64,000 nucleotides of DNA from CAYJAD01 sp964368075 (GTDB lineage Bacteria; Desulfobacterota; Desulfovibrionia; Desulfovibrionales; Desulfovibrionaceae), in contig CAYJAD010000006.1 in NCBI GenBank assembly GCA_964368075.1, forward strand, positions 13,081 through 77,080, written 5' to 3'. Position 1 is the stretch's first letter. Each line of letters starts with the position of its first letter. Shown piece after piece: positions 1 to 7,233 of this stretch. A model generated the notes under the pieces. It saw nothing but the letters and a program-made list of their open reading frames with translations. It did no database searches and had not been told where the DNA came from. The position numbers were made by a program, and so were the translations under genes.

Positions 1-2272
1 CGGTAATAGCCGTTAAGTCTTGTATTTTCTTCAATACGGAGTTTACTGCATCTAGCACCGTTTGAATATTATCTTTTACTGAATCGGTATCTGAAGCAAT
101 AGTAATTTGTGCTGTACCTGTATTACGCAATGTGAGGGTTACCCCTTCCAAAACGTCACTCACTTCATTAGTGCTAGATGTTAAGTCTTGTGGCCAATTG
201 TCCACTTTAAAAATGGCATCTTGCGAAGCTTGAATAGCCCAAACATCAGAACTGGTGGCGCCGCCATTTAAGCCCACAGAAGCCGGAACACCCGTGACAC
301 TTGCCACATTATTTAAGGTGAGCTTGCCGTCGGCTTCTTCTGTAAAACTTATACCTGCGCCTGTAAGCACCTCACGTAATGTTTGATCGTTGGTTACATC
401 CACTTCTTGGGTGCTGCCATCAGTCATGGTAAAGGTAAACTTCGTACTTTGTGGTACTATGCCACTTTGTACAGGTGATGCTGTATCAATAGCTTGCGTA
501 TAGCTAGGCCATGTGGTGGTGGCTTCAATGCGGCCTGTATCTGTGCTTATAAAATCATCCACATTGCTTATGCCCGCAATGCTGATGGCATATTGCCCTG
601 AAGTAGGCCCAGTAACCGATACCGCATGCCCTTGAGCTTGCAGTTCATCCAACACACCTTGCATGGTGTGATTAGCTGGCATAGCAATGGTTAGGTCTGC
701 CCCTGTGGCATCCTTAAATGTATAGGAAGCAGCATCTGCAACGGGAGCAGCCAAATCTCCATTATAGCCAAAAACAACAGATTCTGTGATGGCAGATACA
801 CCAGCAGAAGCGCCTTGAACAGCCGTATAAAAATCATCAAAATTACTTAAACCCTCAATGGCTATGCCCGTGGGATTTGCTGGGTCAGCAGGCGTTGTAA
901 CGACAGTTTTGTAGCCATTGGCATTGATGGCATCAAGCACGCTCTGAATAGTGTGCTCTGTAGTTATATTAACAGTAAAAGAACCGCCTGCATCATTAAC
1001 AAATGTGTATTCTTGAGCTGGTAAAAGAGAAAAAGGCCCTTGAGCACTAAAAGCTTCCAAAGTACTTACGGAAGGGGTACTTATCTCTGTACCTAAAAAG
1101 GCGTCTGCATTGGTAATGCCGCTTAAGTCAACGGTGGTGTTGCCACCTTCTTCTTTAGCACTGACCTTATAACCCATACCATTAAGAACATTCAAAATAT
1201 CATGCTGTGTGTGGTCACCGCTCATGGACACATTTACCGACTCATTATCAGCATTAGTAAATATGTAATTGGCAGCACCCAAAATTAAACGATCTGTCAA
1301 GGTACCGGGAACAGTAAAAGAAGTGGTAGGCGTTACCTTAGACTCTGTGCTGCTCTCAATCGGGGGCTCACCCGCCACAGGATTGGGGGCAAATGTTGTT
1401 GTTTCTAAAGATCGAAGATCATTAATAACCATTTTTCCAGTGCTATCGATAGAGGCTGTACCAGGCTTACCTTCATTAATAGCGTCTACAATATCTTGCT
1501 GTGAGGCATCGCCTGCTACATCGCGAGTAGTAAAAGAACTACCATCATTAAATGTCAATGTGTACTGATACGTATTTACACTTTGGCCGTCATTGAGGGC
1601 TTTATCTAAATCTACAGAAGCAGAGGACTGCCATGACCCAGATGAACCGCTCATACCTAAAAGATTAGAGGGCAAAATTTGCAGGTCAGCACCAGCACCG
1701 GAATCTTTACCTGCAATTTGGAAGGTATAGCCGTCTGCCGTTTTAATCATGCTCATTTTCACGCCAGGATTTGCCTTGTCTTCATTAAGCATATTGGCAA
1801 AACCTTCCAGCGTAGTGCCTGGAGGCACAGCTAAAGTTCGCTCGGTTCCCATGTAAGTATAGGTAAAGTTTTGCGGCGTACTCGTAGTATTGATGACGGT
1901 GGTTTTTTCGTCAAAGTTATGTGTACTGGCCCAGATAGCATTACTAGCCAATTGTTTTACTTCAATTTTATGAGTACCATCCACAGCTTCGGCGTCAGCT
2001 TTTACGCCTAAAGTGGCTTCATCGCTACTGGCAGCAATTTTAGTAAGAAATTTTGAAGGGCTATTTAAATTTCCCAAAGCTTCTTGTGCTTCGGCAATAG
2101 TATCCAAAAGTTCTTGATATGCTTCATAACTTTCATTGGCAACCTCACGAGAGTCTTCTAAAGAATAAAGGCGAATAGATTCGACCTCTTTTAACTGTTC
2201 AATCATAGCAGTGAAATCGGTACCGCTACCAATGCCGGAAAAAGATATGCCGCCTGATATACTATTTGACAT
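1..2272 (-). CDS. fliD: Flagellar filament cap protein FliD (hook-associated protein 2), 3' end outside window
   Basis: FliD forms the cap at the tip of the flagellum under which flagellin polymerises. I translated the minus strand by hand: an ATG at 2272, with a GAGGG-type ribosome site just upstream, opens a frame of 757 residues that runs off the window with no stop. Residues 1-70 fit the FliD N-terminal region (ISFSGIGSGTDF near residue 9, then a helical stretch). Residues 702-752 fit the start of the FliD C-terminal domain (VSDVLEGVTLTL, then a helix beginning SVKDNIQ). The middle is greatly expanded: about five related segments at residues 233-290, 333-395, 417-485, 512-580 and 608-665 share a YTFxxxxG start, a helix like HTxQxVLDxLxxxG and an IxGISNxDDF end, reminiscent of flagellin_IN motifs. 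A sigma-28-like promoter lies at 2398-2424. The identity is secure; the repeat function is inferred. Confidence 0.93.
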   Translation of the reverse strand, partial: MSNSISGGISFSGIGSGTDFTAMIEQLKEVESIRLYSLEDSREVANESYEAYQELLDTIAEAQEALGNLNSPSKFLTKIAASSDEATLGVKADAEAVDGTHKIEVKQLASNAIWASTHNFDEKTTVINTTSTPQNFTYTYMGTERTLAVPPGTTLEGFANMLNEDKANPGVKMSMIKTADGYTFQIAGKDSGAGADLQILPSNLLGMSGSSGSWQSSASVDLDKALNDGQSVNTYQYTLTFNDGSSFTTRDVAGDASQQDIVDAINEGKPGTASIDSTGKMVINDLRSLETTTFAPNPVAGEPPIESSTESKVTPTTSFTVPGTLTDRLILGAANYIFTNADNESVNVSMSGDHTQHDILNVLNGMGYKVSAKEEGGNTTVDLSGITNADAFLGTEISTPSVSTLEAFSAQGPFSLLPAQEYTFVNDAGGSFTVNITTEHTIQSVLDAINANGYKTVVTTPADPANPTGIAIEGLSNFDDFYTAVQGASAGVSAITESVVFGYNGDLAAPVADAASYTFKDATGADLTIAMPANHTMQGVLDELQAQGHAVSVTGPTSGQYAISIAGISNVDDFISTDTGRIEATTTWPSYTQAIDTASPVQSGIVPQSTKFTFTMTDGSTQEVDVTNDQTLREVLTGAGISFTEEADGKLTLNNVASVTGVPASVGLNGGATSSDVWAIQASQDAIFKVDNWPQDLTSSTNEVSDVLEGVTLTLRNTGTAQITIASDTDSVKDNIQTVLDAVNSVLKKIQDLTAIT

Positions 2273-2397
2273 ATGACTACCCTCATGTGGAAAAATTTGC
2301 CGCTTGTATTACATAAAACTTCAGCAATAAATGTAATGCAAAAAACGTGCTCAAATACCAAAAAGACATAGAGTAAAAAACTCTCTCTTAGGAAATA

Positions 2398-2424
2398 CTA
2401 TCGGTCAAAGTAATAAAAACTTAA
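2398..2424 (-). promoter_or_regulatory. Sigma-28 (FliA)-type promoter of fliD
   Basis: On the minus strand TTAAGTTT (2417-2424), an 11-nt spacer and ACCGATAG (2398-2405) match the enteric sigma-28 consensus TAAAGTTT-N11-GCCGATAA at 7/8 and 6/8 positions with exactly the right spacing. It lies about 125 nt upstream of the fliD start and downstream of the flgM terminator, as expected for a late flagellar gene. Confidence 0.65.
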
Positions 2425-2483
2425 GAAAAATAAGCCCAAAATACAACGAAAGCCTGTCCACTTGTATTCCTGTAACAAGTCGT

Positions 2484-2510
2484 AAAAAAAGCGCAACTAA
2501 AGAGCACTTT
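2484..2510 (-). terminator. Intrinsic terminator after flgM
   Basis: On the minus strand a 7-bp stem (2504-2510 with 2488-2494, one G-U pair) has a 9-nt loop and is followed by a run of T (complement of 2484-2490). It lies between the flgM stop and the fliD promoter, so the two genes appear to be separate transcription units. Confidence 0.5.
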
Positions 2511-2613
2511 TTCAGCCTATTGAAAAAGTTGCATTATATGTATTTTATTTATATAAGGTATAGAAAAATTTAAAAAATGCTTATTTTGTAAATTTTACCG
2601 CACCTTATTAAAA

Positions 2614-2946
2614 CTATACAAAAAGAGATCTTTCTTCGCGCACAAGGCCTTGCGCTAAGGCTTTATCATCCACGGTATAGGTGCCATCTTGTACTTGCGC
2701 CCGTAACTGAGAAACTTTTTCAGTACGCTCTGAATCACTAACACCTTCTTGCATGGCAACACGATTGGCTTCTGCCAATAGTTTTGCATCACTAGAAAAC
2801 TGCACACTATCACCCTTGGGCACTATTAACAAAGCTTCCTTTTCTGCTTGTGCTGTTTTTTCGTGAGAATTTTGTACATTTTGTGTACTACCGTCGTTAC
2901 CGTGTTGATATATATACATAGGTTTTGTTTGAGAAGAAACTTGCAT
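2614..2946 (-). CDS. flgM: Anti-sigma-28 factor FlgM
   Basis: FlgM binds sigma-28 and holds back late flagellar genes until the hook is complete, when it is exported. The 110-residue protein has the typical layout: a disordered polar N-terminal half and a C-terminal sigma-binding half beginning VQFSSDAKLLAEAN near residue 47 and continuing through SERTEKVSQLRAQVQDGTY to ALAQGLVREE. The ATG at 2946 follows GGAG with a 5-nt spacer. It lies upstream of fliD on the same strand, but a terminator and a separate fliD promoter suggest separate expression. A sigma-28-like promoter precedes flgM, as in enterics where FlgM is partly under the control of the factor it inhibits. The N-terminal 45 residues are poorly conserved, as usual for the family. 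Confidence 0.88.
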   Translation of the reverse strand: MQVSSQTKPMYIYQHGNDGSTQNVQNSHEKTAQAEKEALLIVPKGDSVQFSSDAKLLAEANRVAMQEGVSDSERTEKVSQLRAQVQDGTYTVDDKALAQGLVREERSLFV

Positions 2947-3007
2947 AAATGCTCCATATTATTTATATAAATATTTTTATTATAATGTATTATTTTGTTG
3001 TGGGCAT

Positions 3008-3035
3008 GTATCAGCATGCCAAAGTAAAAACTGTT
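3008..3035 (-). promoter_or_regulatory. Candidate sigma-28 promoter of flgM
   Basis: On the minus strand AACAGTTT (3028-3035), a 12-nt spacer and GCTGATAC (3008-3015) match the sigma-28 consensus at 6/8 in each box. The spacer is one base longer than the usual 11. It is 62 nt or more from the flgM ATG. The -10 box overlaps a GGCATG/CATGCC inverted repeat. Confidence 0.4.
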
Positions 3036-3062
3036 GTTTTAAAACAAACAACTCTTAAGCCA

Positions 3063-3509
3063 CTAAACGGTGCTTTTTTCCACTGTTTTCAAAACAATTT
3101 CCCAAAGCTTATATAGGGCATCTCTATTTTCTTTATCCCCAAAAGGTATGGGCTTACCATTACCTTCTTCCGGCACATGCAAAAGACGCAAGTGCTCCTC
3201 AGACAAAGGCCCTGGGGTAGGGTATTGCAATAAAATTTGTGTACCTAAAGCTCTTCCAAGCTGTTGTACAATATCTTCTACCATAGGATTTTCAGAACCT
3301 GTAGAAAGCATAGATTCGTAGAGCTCGCGTGCTACTTGTTGCACAACGCGCTTACGATGTTCTTGAGGAGTTGGGGTAGGAGGGGTATCTTCTTCTTCTG
3401 CTTCCAACAGCTGTTGGCGGCGATGACGCGCAAGGCGCCTCGCTGTCATTAGTTGCAACTCGTAATGTTGCAACATCAACCGTGTTTGCAAGTTTTGATG
3501 TGCTATCAT
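3063..3509 (-). CDS. Unrecognised 148-residue protein upstream of flgM
   Basis: I do not recognise this protein. The frame can be read from an ATG at 3533, but GAGG 8 nt before the ATG at 3509 makes the later start (MIAHQNLQ...) more likely, giving 148 residues. The N-terminal third is basic and probably a helical coil (LMLQHYELQLMTARRLARHRR), followed by a Glu- and Thr/Pro-rich hinge near residues 38-50. The C-terminal half (VARELYESMLSTGSENPMVEDI, then LGTQILLQYPTPGPLS) looks globular. There is no signal peptide, membrane segment or Cys motif. It precedes flgM on the same strand, which suggests a flagellar or regulatory role, but only by position. Confidence 0.6.
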   Translation of the reverse strand: MIAHQNLQTRLMLQHYELQLMTARRLARHRRQQLLEAEEEDTPPTPTPQEHRKRVVQQVARELYESMLSTGSENPMVEDIVQQLGRALGTQILLQYPTPGPLSEEHLRLLHVPEEGNGKPIPFGDKENRDALYKLWEIVLKTVEKSTV

Positions 3510-3608
3510 AGCTATTCCCTCAACAATAATCATCGGTAAAAATTTTAAATTCTTTAGAGATAGTCATATTTTTTTTTAAAATTTTTACCTTTTAAAACTA
3601 ATACTTTA

Positions 3609-4448
3609 TCATAACCAGCGCCAAGCATAATACCTTTCTAGTATTTTTGCAGGCACGGTGACTATAAGACTAATAAGTACATATAATACAGCTACTAATA
3701 CCCATAATTCTAAAGAAAGAAACGTTTCTGCTATAATCAATTGCGCTTGCATGGTTATATCTGGCAAAGCAATGGCACTTACCAAAGCAGAATCTTTAAT
3801 AAGTGAAACTGTTTGTCCTGTAAGTGGAGGCAAAATACGACGTAAAGCTTGAGGGAGAACCACATATCTAAATATTTGTGGTGTGGAAAAACCAGAAGAA
3901 TAGGCTGCATCCCATTGGCCTTTAGGTATAGAGTTTATGCCCGCACGAAAAATTTCTGCCATATAAGCCCCTTCAAAAAGGGCTAGTGTCCACACAGCTG
4001 CAAAAAAGGGGCTCAAATTAAAAACAGGCGCCACGACAAAATACATGACAAACAATTGAATAAGTAAGGGCGTATTTCGTACTAGCCCCACATAGCCAGC
4101 AGCCAATACCTGTCCCACATAGGATGGAATGCCGCGCAAAATTGCCGTTCCAAGCCCTAGAATTGTGGCTAAAATTAAACTTGCGCCCACTATGCGCAAG
4201 CTAAGCCACAAACCCTCTATAAGAGGGCCAATAATCCATTCCCCTTGACGGTAGCGCAACACATGATGCCACGCTCTTCGCCATTGCCAATGGTAAAGAC
4301 CATCATCTAAACTTAAAATCCACCAGACAAAAATACAAAATACAAAAAGAAATCCTGAATTTGTACGAAAAAAAAGCCCTAATTGACGCATTTTAGCCTG
4401 TGATATTTTCATAATCATAGGATGCGCAAATATGGACGCAGATGTCAA
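3609..4448 (-). CDS. Polar amino-acid ABC transporter permease (HisM/GlnP family)
   Basis: This is a membrane subunit of a polar amino-acid uptake transporter. The protein has about five membrane segments and the family hallmark EAA loop (EIFRAGINSIPKGQWDAAYSSG), followed by LPQALRRILPPLTGQTVSLIKDSAL, which docks the ATPase. Residues 30-75 add an N-terminal helix and a soluble loop before the core, as in glutamate/aspartate permeases. The start is unclear: a TTG at 4448 gives 279 residues, while ATGs at 4418 and 4412 give slightly shorter proteins, and none has a good ribosome site. No binding protein or ATPase gene is adjacent, so its partners must be encoded elsewhere. A strong terminator just upstream (4475-4508) isolates it from the ccdA operon. 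Confidence 0.85.
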   Translation of the reverse strand: MTSASIFAHPMIMKISQAKMRQLGLFFRTNSGFLFVFCIFVWWILSLDDGLYHWQWRRAWHHVLRYRQGEWIIGPLIEGLWLSLRIVGASLILATILGLGTAILRGIPSYVGQVLAAGYVGLVRNTPLLIQLFVMYFVVAPVFNLSPFFAAVWTLALFEGAYMAEIFRAGINSIPKGQWDAAYSSGFSTPQIFRYVVLPQALRRILPPLTGQTVSLIKDSALVSAIALPDITMQAQLIIAETFLSLELWVLVAVLYVLISLIVTVPAKILERYYAWRWL

Positions 4449-4474
4449 GTGAAGAAAGAAAAATTTTCAAGATT

Positions 4475-4508
4475 AAAAAATTCTGCGGCCTGCACAATGC
4501 AGGCCGCA
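4475..4508 (-). terminator. Strong intrinsic terminator upstream of the ABC permease gene
   Basis: A perfect 11-bp GC-rich stem (4498-4508 with 4484-4494, 3-nt loop) is followed on the minus strand by AATTTTTT. It would stop read-through from the ccdA operon about 30 nt before the permease gene. It is also a second barrier after the terminator at 4661-4696. Confidence 0.75.
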
Positions 4509-4660
4509 ATGCTTAAGAGGAGGCTTTAAGCAAAAGGAAGGAAGGTACTTTTCTTATAGCAATTAACATACCAATTTGTCAAAAGGAAAATATTTTTCTT
4601 AAACACCCTTATTTACACAAAAAAAGGAAAATCATTTTTTATAACTACCTCTAAAAAAGT

Positions 4661-4696
4661 AAAAAAAATTAAACCTAATTTTTTAATTTGGGTTTA
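4661..4696 (-). terminator. Intrinsic terminator of the arsR-trx-ccdA operon
   Basis: On the minus strand an imperfect AT-rich stem (4691-4695 with 4671-4675, extended by AATT/AATT) is followed by eight T residues (complement of 4661-4668). It lies about 50 nt after the ccdA stop. Confidence 0.6.
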
Positions 4697-4746
4697 CTAG
4701 GGCATTTCTCCAAATAAAAATTTTACACACTTCCCTTTTTAACATT

Positions 4747-5463
4747 CTACATTTGAAATCCTAAATGAAACATATAAAAACCCATAGCCAACAAAGCTAA
4801 AGCAAGAAGCATGGTTAAAGTTTTACTTATGCGCCCGTATTTTTCACTTTGGGAAAGTTTTTGTACAAAACCCACAGATGTACCCGCTATAACCGCAAGT
4901 ATACCATGCCCTAAAGAATATAATAAGAATAGCAAAATGCCAAAAGCAAGACTGCCCTTACCCGCAACAATAGCAATGAGTGCAATGAGAACTGGCGTAG
5001 AGCAAGGTGAAGAAAAAATACCACCCAATATGCCAGCCAAAAAAGCGCCTACAAAACCTTTTTTTGTGCTTTTACTTAATAAATGGCTTGAGGGTATAAA
5101 TTGATAAATACCTAACATTTGCAACACCATAAGCATCATTAATGTGCCTAAAACAAAATACCACCAAGAAGCAGTAGTACCTATAAGCTCACCAGCTAGT
5201 GAAGCTAAAATTCCAAATAATGTAAAGGTTAAAGCACTGCCCAAAGCAAAAGTAAGGGAGAGCATGAAAGCTTTTTGCGTATTGCGTTCTTGCGTTGCGC
5301 TTTGCGTTCCACCCACATAGCCCACTATAAGAGGAACACTGGATAAAGAGCAAGGAGTAAAGGAAGTTAACACCCCTGCCAAGAAAGCAGCCAAAGGTGC
5401 AAACCATGTAACATTTTGTAAAAGTTGCGATAACTGTGACAGTAATGCATCCATCCTATACAC
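4747..5463 (-). CDS. ccdA: CcdA/DsbD-type thiol:disulfide interchange membrane protein
   Basis: CcdA-type proteins carry electrons from cytoplasmic thioredoxin across the inner membrane to periplasmic thiol proteins. The 238-residue protein has about six membrane helices and the two conserved redox cysteines in TPCSLSSVPL (near residue 37) and SPCSTPVL (near residue 152). It overlaps the thioredoxin-like gene upstream by 8 bp, so the two are almost certainly co-translated: CcdA should reduce that anchored thioredoxin. With the ArsR-type gene it forms a three-gene operon. It lacks the extra periplasmic domains of full DsbD. Assignment to the CcdA family is strong; the final substrate is unknown. 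Confidence 0.9.
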   Translation of the reverse strand: MYRMDALLSQLSQLLQNVTWFAPLAAFLAGVLTSFTPCSLSSVPLIVGYVGGTQSATQERNTQKAFMLSLTFALGSALTFTLFGILASLAGELIGTTASWWYFVLGTLMMLMVLQMLGIYQFIPSSHLLSKSTKKGFVGAFLAGILGGIFSSPCSTPVLIALIAIVAGKGSLAFGILLFLLYSLGHGILAVIAGTSVGFVQKLSQSEKYGRISKTLTMLLALALLAMGFYMFHLGFQM

Positions 5464-5971
5464 CTAGTTCTTTCAAAATATGGCGCATCTGCTCTTCGCT
5501 TAATCCCCCCTGATGCACAGTAAAGAGATGTTCATTGGTTTCTTTATGTGCATACATGGTGAATTTCATATTTTTGGCATCCTTTGGTACATAGGGTGTG
5601 CCATCGGCATTAAAAATGAGCTGTGTGGGAATAACTTGCACAGGAAATCCTTCAGCAGCCTGAGGATTTTTCCATACATCCACAAATTTTATTAAAGCCT
5701 TATTTTGCATTTCAATATTAAGTTTAACCAAGAGGGGAGCCATCTCTTTACATGGAATACAAGAATCTGCCCCAAAATCTATAATTATGGGGACGTTCAT
5801 TTTTTTTAAAGCACTAAGATCAAGTTTTGTAGCTATAAGCCCAAATTCACTATTATGAGAAGATGCTAAATGTACAGAGCTATCTTCTTTGTTTTTTTGC
5901 ATAAACCATAGGCCACCGATTCCCAAAATCATACAAAGGGGAACAATAATTTTAAGCAATTTTTGTGACAT
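5456..5971 (-). CDS. Membrane-anchored thioredoxin-fold protein
   Basis: Residues 1-25 form an uncleaved-looking signal anchor (IIVPLCMILGIGGLWFM), so the domain faces the periplasm. The thioredoxin fold follows, with the active site in DFGADSCIPCKEMAP (CxxC near residue 71) and a cis-proline region in VQVIPTQLIFNADG. The insert TPYVPKDAKNMKFTMY and the C-terminal HILKELGV fit thioredoxin-like proteins of arsR/ccdA gene sets. The ATG at 5971 has AAGGA about 10 nt upstream. The gene overlaps ccdA, and I infer that CcdA keeps it reduced. The client could be a periplasmic oxidised protein or a metal/metalloid-linked reaction, given the ArsR-type regulator. Confidence 0.85.
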   Translation of the reverse strand: MSQKLLKIIVPLCMILGIGGLWFMQKNKEDSSVHLASSHNSEFGLIATKLDLSALKKMNVPIIIDFGADSCIPCKEMAPLLVKLNIEMQNKALIKFVDVWKNPQAAEGFPVQVIPTQLIFNADGTPYVPKDAKNMKFTMYAHKETNEHLFTVHQGGLSEEQMRHILKELGV

Positions 5972-6054
5972 GTTTTTTTATCCTTGTATTAAGCCTCCTG
6001 ACTCATTCGAGGGACGGAGTGCTGAAAAATGTTATTTTTTACCTACTACCCACT

Positions 6055-6345
6055 TTACTCATCAGACGCTTCTTGCACCTGAGTTATTTCCAATAAGAGA
6101 GCCTTGGCAAGAGAGCAGCCTTCCTGACTAATTTTATAATGTGTCCATTTACCCACTGATCTACTCACTACCAATTGAGACTGACATAAAATTTTCATAT
6201 GGTAGGATAAAGAAGATTGCCCAATATCTAATTCTTGCGAAATATTGCATGCGCATTGTTCGCCGTGACGCAATAATTCTAAAATAGCAATGCGATTTTC
6301 ATCGCAAAGTGCTTTGAATACCCTTGCTTTATCTTTATGCTCCAT
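6055..6345 (-). CDS. ArsR/SmtB-family metal- or thiol-responsive repressor
   Basis: The 96-residue protein is a complete ArsR-type winged helix: VFKALCDENRIAILELLRHG, then CxC in GEQCACNI (Cys31 and Cys33), the recognition helix QSSLSYHMKIL, and a wing ending VGKWTHYKIS. Cysteines at this position (alpha-3) match the arsenite/thiol site of ArsR proteins, so it probably senses a thiophilic metal, metalloid or thiol oxidant. This is inferred from the motif. The ATG at 6345 follows GAGGA with good spacing. It is the first gene of the arsR-thioredoxin-ccdA operon and probably autoregulates it: two copies of a 12-bp sequence flank the promoter. No arsenic transporter or reductase genes are nearby. 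Confidence 0.88.
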   Translation of the reverse strand: MEHKDKARVFKALCDENRIAILELLRHGEQCACNISQELDIGQSSLSYHMKILCQSQLVVSRSVGKWTHYKISQEGCSLAKALLLEITQVQEASDE

Positions 6346-6353
6346 ATAATTTC

Positions 6354-6402
6354 CTCATATCAAAATTTTTTGTTGTTTAAATCTCATATCAAAAAATGTC
6401 AA
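6354..6402 (-). promoter_or_regulatory. Promoter and candidate ArsR operator repeats
   Basis: On the minus strand TTGACA (6397-6402), a 17-nt spacer and TAAACA (6374-6379) form a good sigma-70 promoter. The 12-mer TTTTGATATGAG occurs twice, at 6383-6394 in the spacer and 6354-6365 just before the arsR ribosome site, 29 bp apart. The placement fits a repressor blocking RNA polymerase. Confidence 0.55.
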
Positions 6403-6729
6403 TATGTGAAAATGTTCCAGACACAAGAGGCGCATTTTTATTTAAAAAATTTCAAAAGAAAAAAGCCTTTGCCTTTTATATATTTTTGCCTAAAATGCCT
6501 AGGCAAAAGGGGCACTTTATAGCAGTCTATTGCTAAGTGTCGGCTGCGTAATCAAAGAAGATGATTATCACAGTGTATACATATAACATACTACTTATAT
6601 TGATCTATTCTTTGATATTTCACATATTTTAAACAAAAGCGCAAATTTGCGTTTTTCCAGAGAAACAACGCTTTTTAACGCTTCCTTTGTATGTCACAGA
6701 CATCAAAGAACAACATTACAGGAAATACT
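6403..6729. other. Intergenic region with hairpins and no recognised gene
   Basis: This stretch separates arsR (minus) from the SEC-C gene (plus). It contains an 8-bp hairpin (6484-6491 with 6501-6508) without a T-run, and a 6-bp TAATCA/TGATTA repeat near 6550-6570. No gene or clear promoter was recognised. Confidence 0.4.
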
Positions 6730-7221
6730 ATGAATCTTTGCCCTTGCGGAACACAAAAAGACTATGAAAATTGTTGTAAGCCATATCACGATGGAGAAAA
6801 AGTACCTTCTGCCGAAGCCCTAGTTCGTGCACGTTATACAGCCTTTTCTTTACATAATTTTCAATTTATTATTGATACGACACACCCCATCTATAGGGAC
6901 GAACTTGATGACAGCAATATTTCCGACAATATGGCTGGCATTATTTGGCATCAGTTACACATCAAAGAATGCGGACAAGAACCTGCTAAAGATGGCAAAG
7001 GTATGTTTGATACTGTAACTTTTTCTGCCATGTATGAAATTGACAAAAACGTCTACAGTCTTTCTGAAAAAAGTTATTTTCAAGAAGAAGATGGAAAATT
7101 ATACTACCTTGAAGGCATATCACATCGCCCTGAAGGATATAAACGCCCAGAGCCAAAAATAGGGCGCAATGATCCTTGTTCTTGTGGTAGCGGTAAAAAA
7201 TATAAAAAATGTTGTGGCTAG
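6730..7221 (+). CDS. YchJ-like SEC-C motif protein
   Basis: The protein has a zinc-binding SEC-C-like motif at each end: LCPCGTQKDYENCC near residue 3 and NDPCSCGSGKKYKKCC at the C terminus. Between them lies a domain of the YchJ type (ALVRARYTAFSLHNFQFIIDTTHP). The ATG at 6730 follows AGGA with about 7 nt spacing and gives 163 residues. An ATG at 6691 has no ribosome site and would add 13 unlikely residues. The exact function of YchJ proteins is unknown; SEC-C motifs bind zinc, and in SecA the motif contacts SecB. The next gene starts 12 nt downstream and is also Cys-rich, so the two probably form an operon. Confidence 0.85.
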   Translation: MNLCPCGTQKDYENCCKPYHDGEKVPSAEALVRARYTAFSLHNFQFIIDTTHPIYRDELDDSNISDNMAGIIWHQLHIKECGQEPAKDGKGMFDTVTFSAMYEIDKNVYSLSEKSYFQEEDGKLYYLEGISHRPEGYKRPEPKIGRNDPCSCGSGKKYKKCCG

Positions 7222-7233
7222 TAGGGAGTACCC

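Noticed and set aside
1269..1568. 99-residue plus-strand frame inside fliD
   Set aside because: It is antisense to a well-supported gene, has no ribosome site, and its composition reflects the complementary strand.
6484..6508. 8-bp hairpin as a terminator
   Set aside because: No T-run follows on either strand and it does not lie at the end of a gene.
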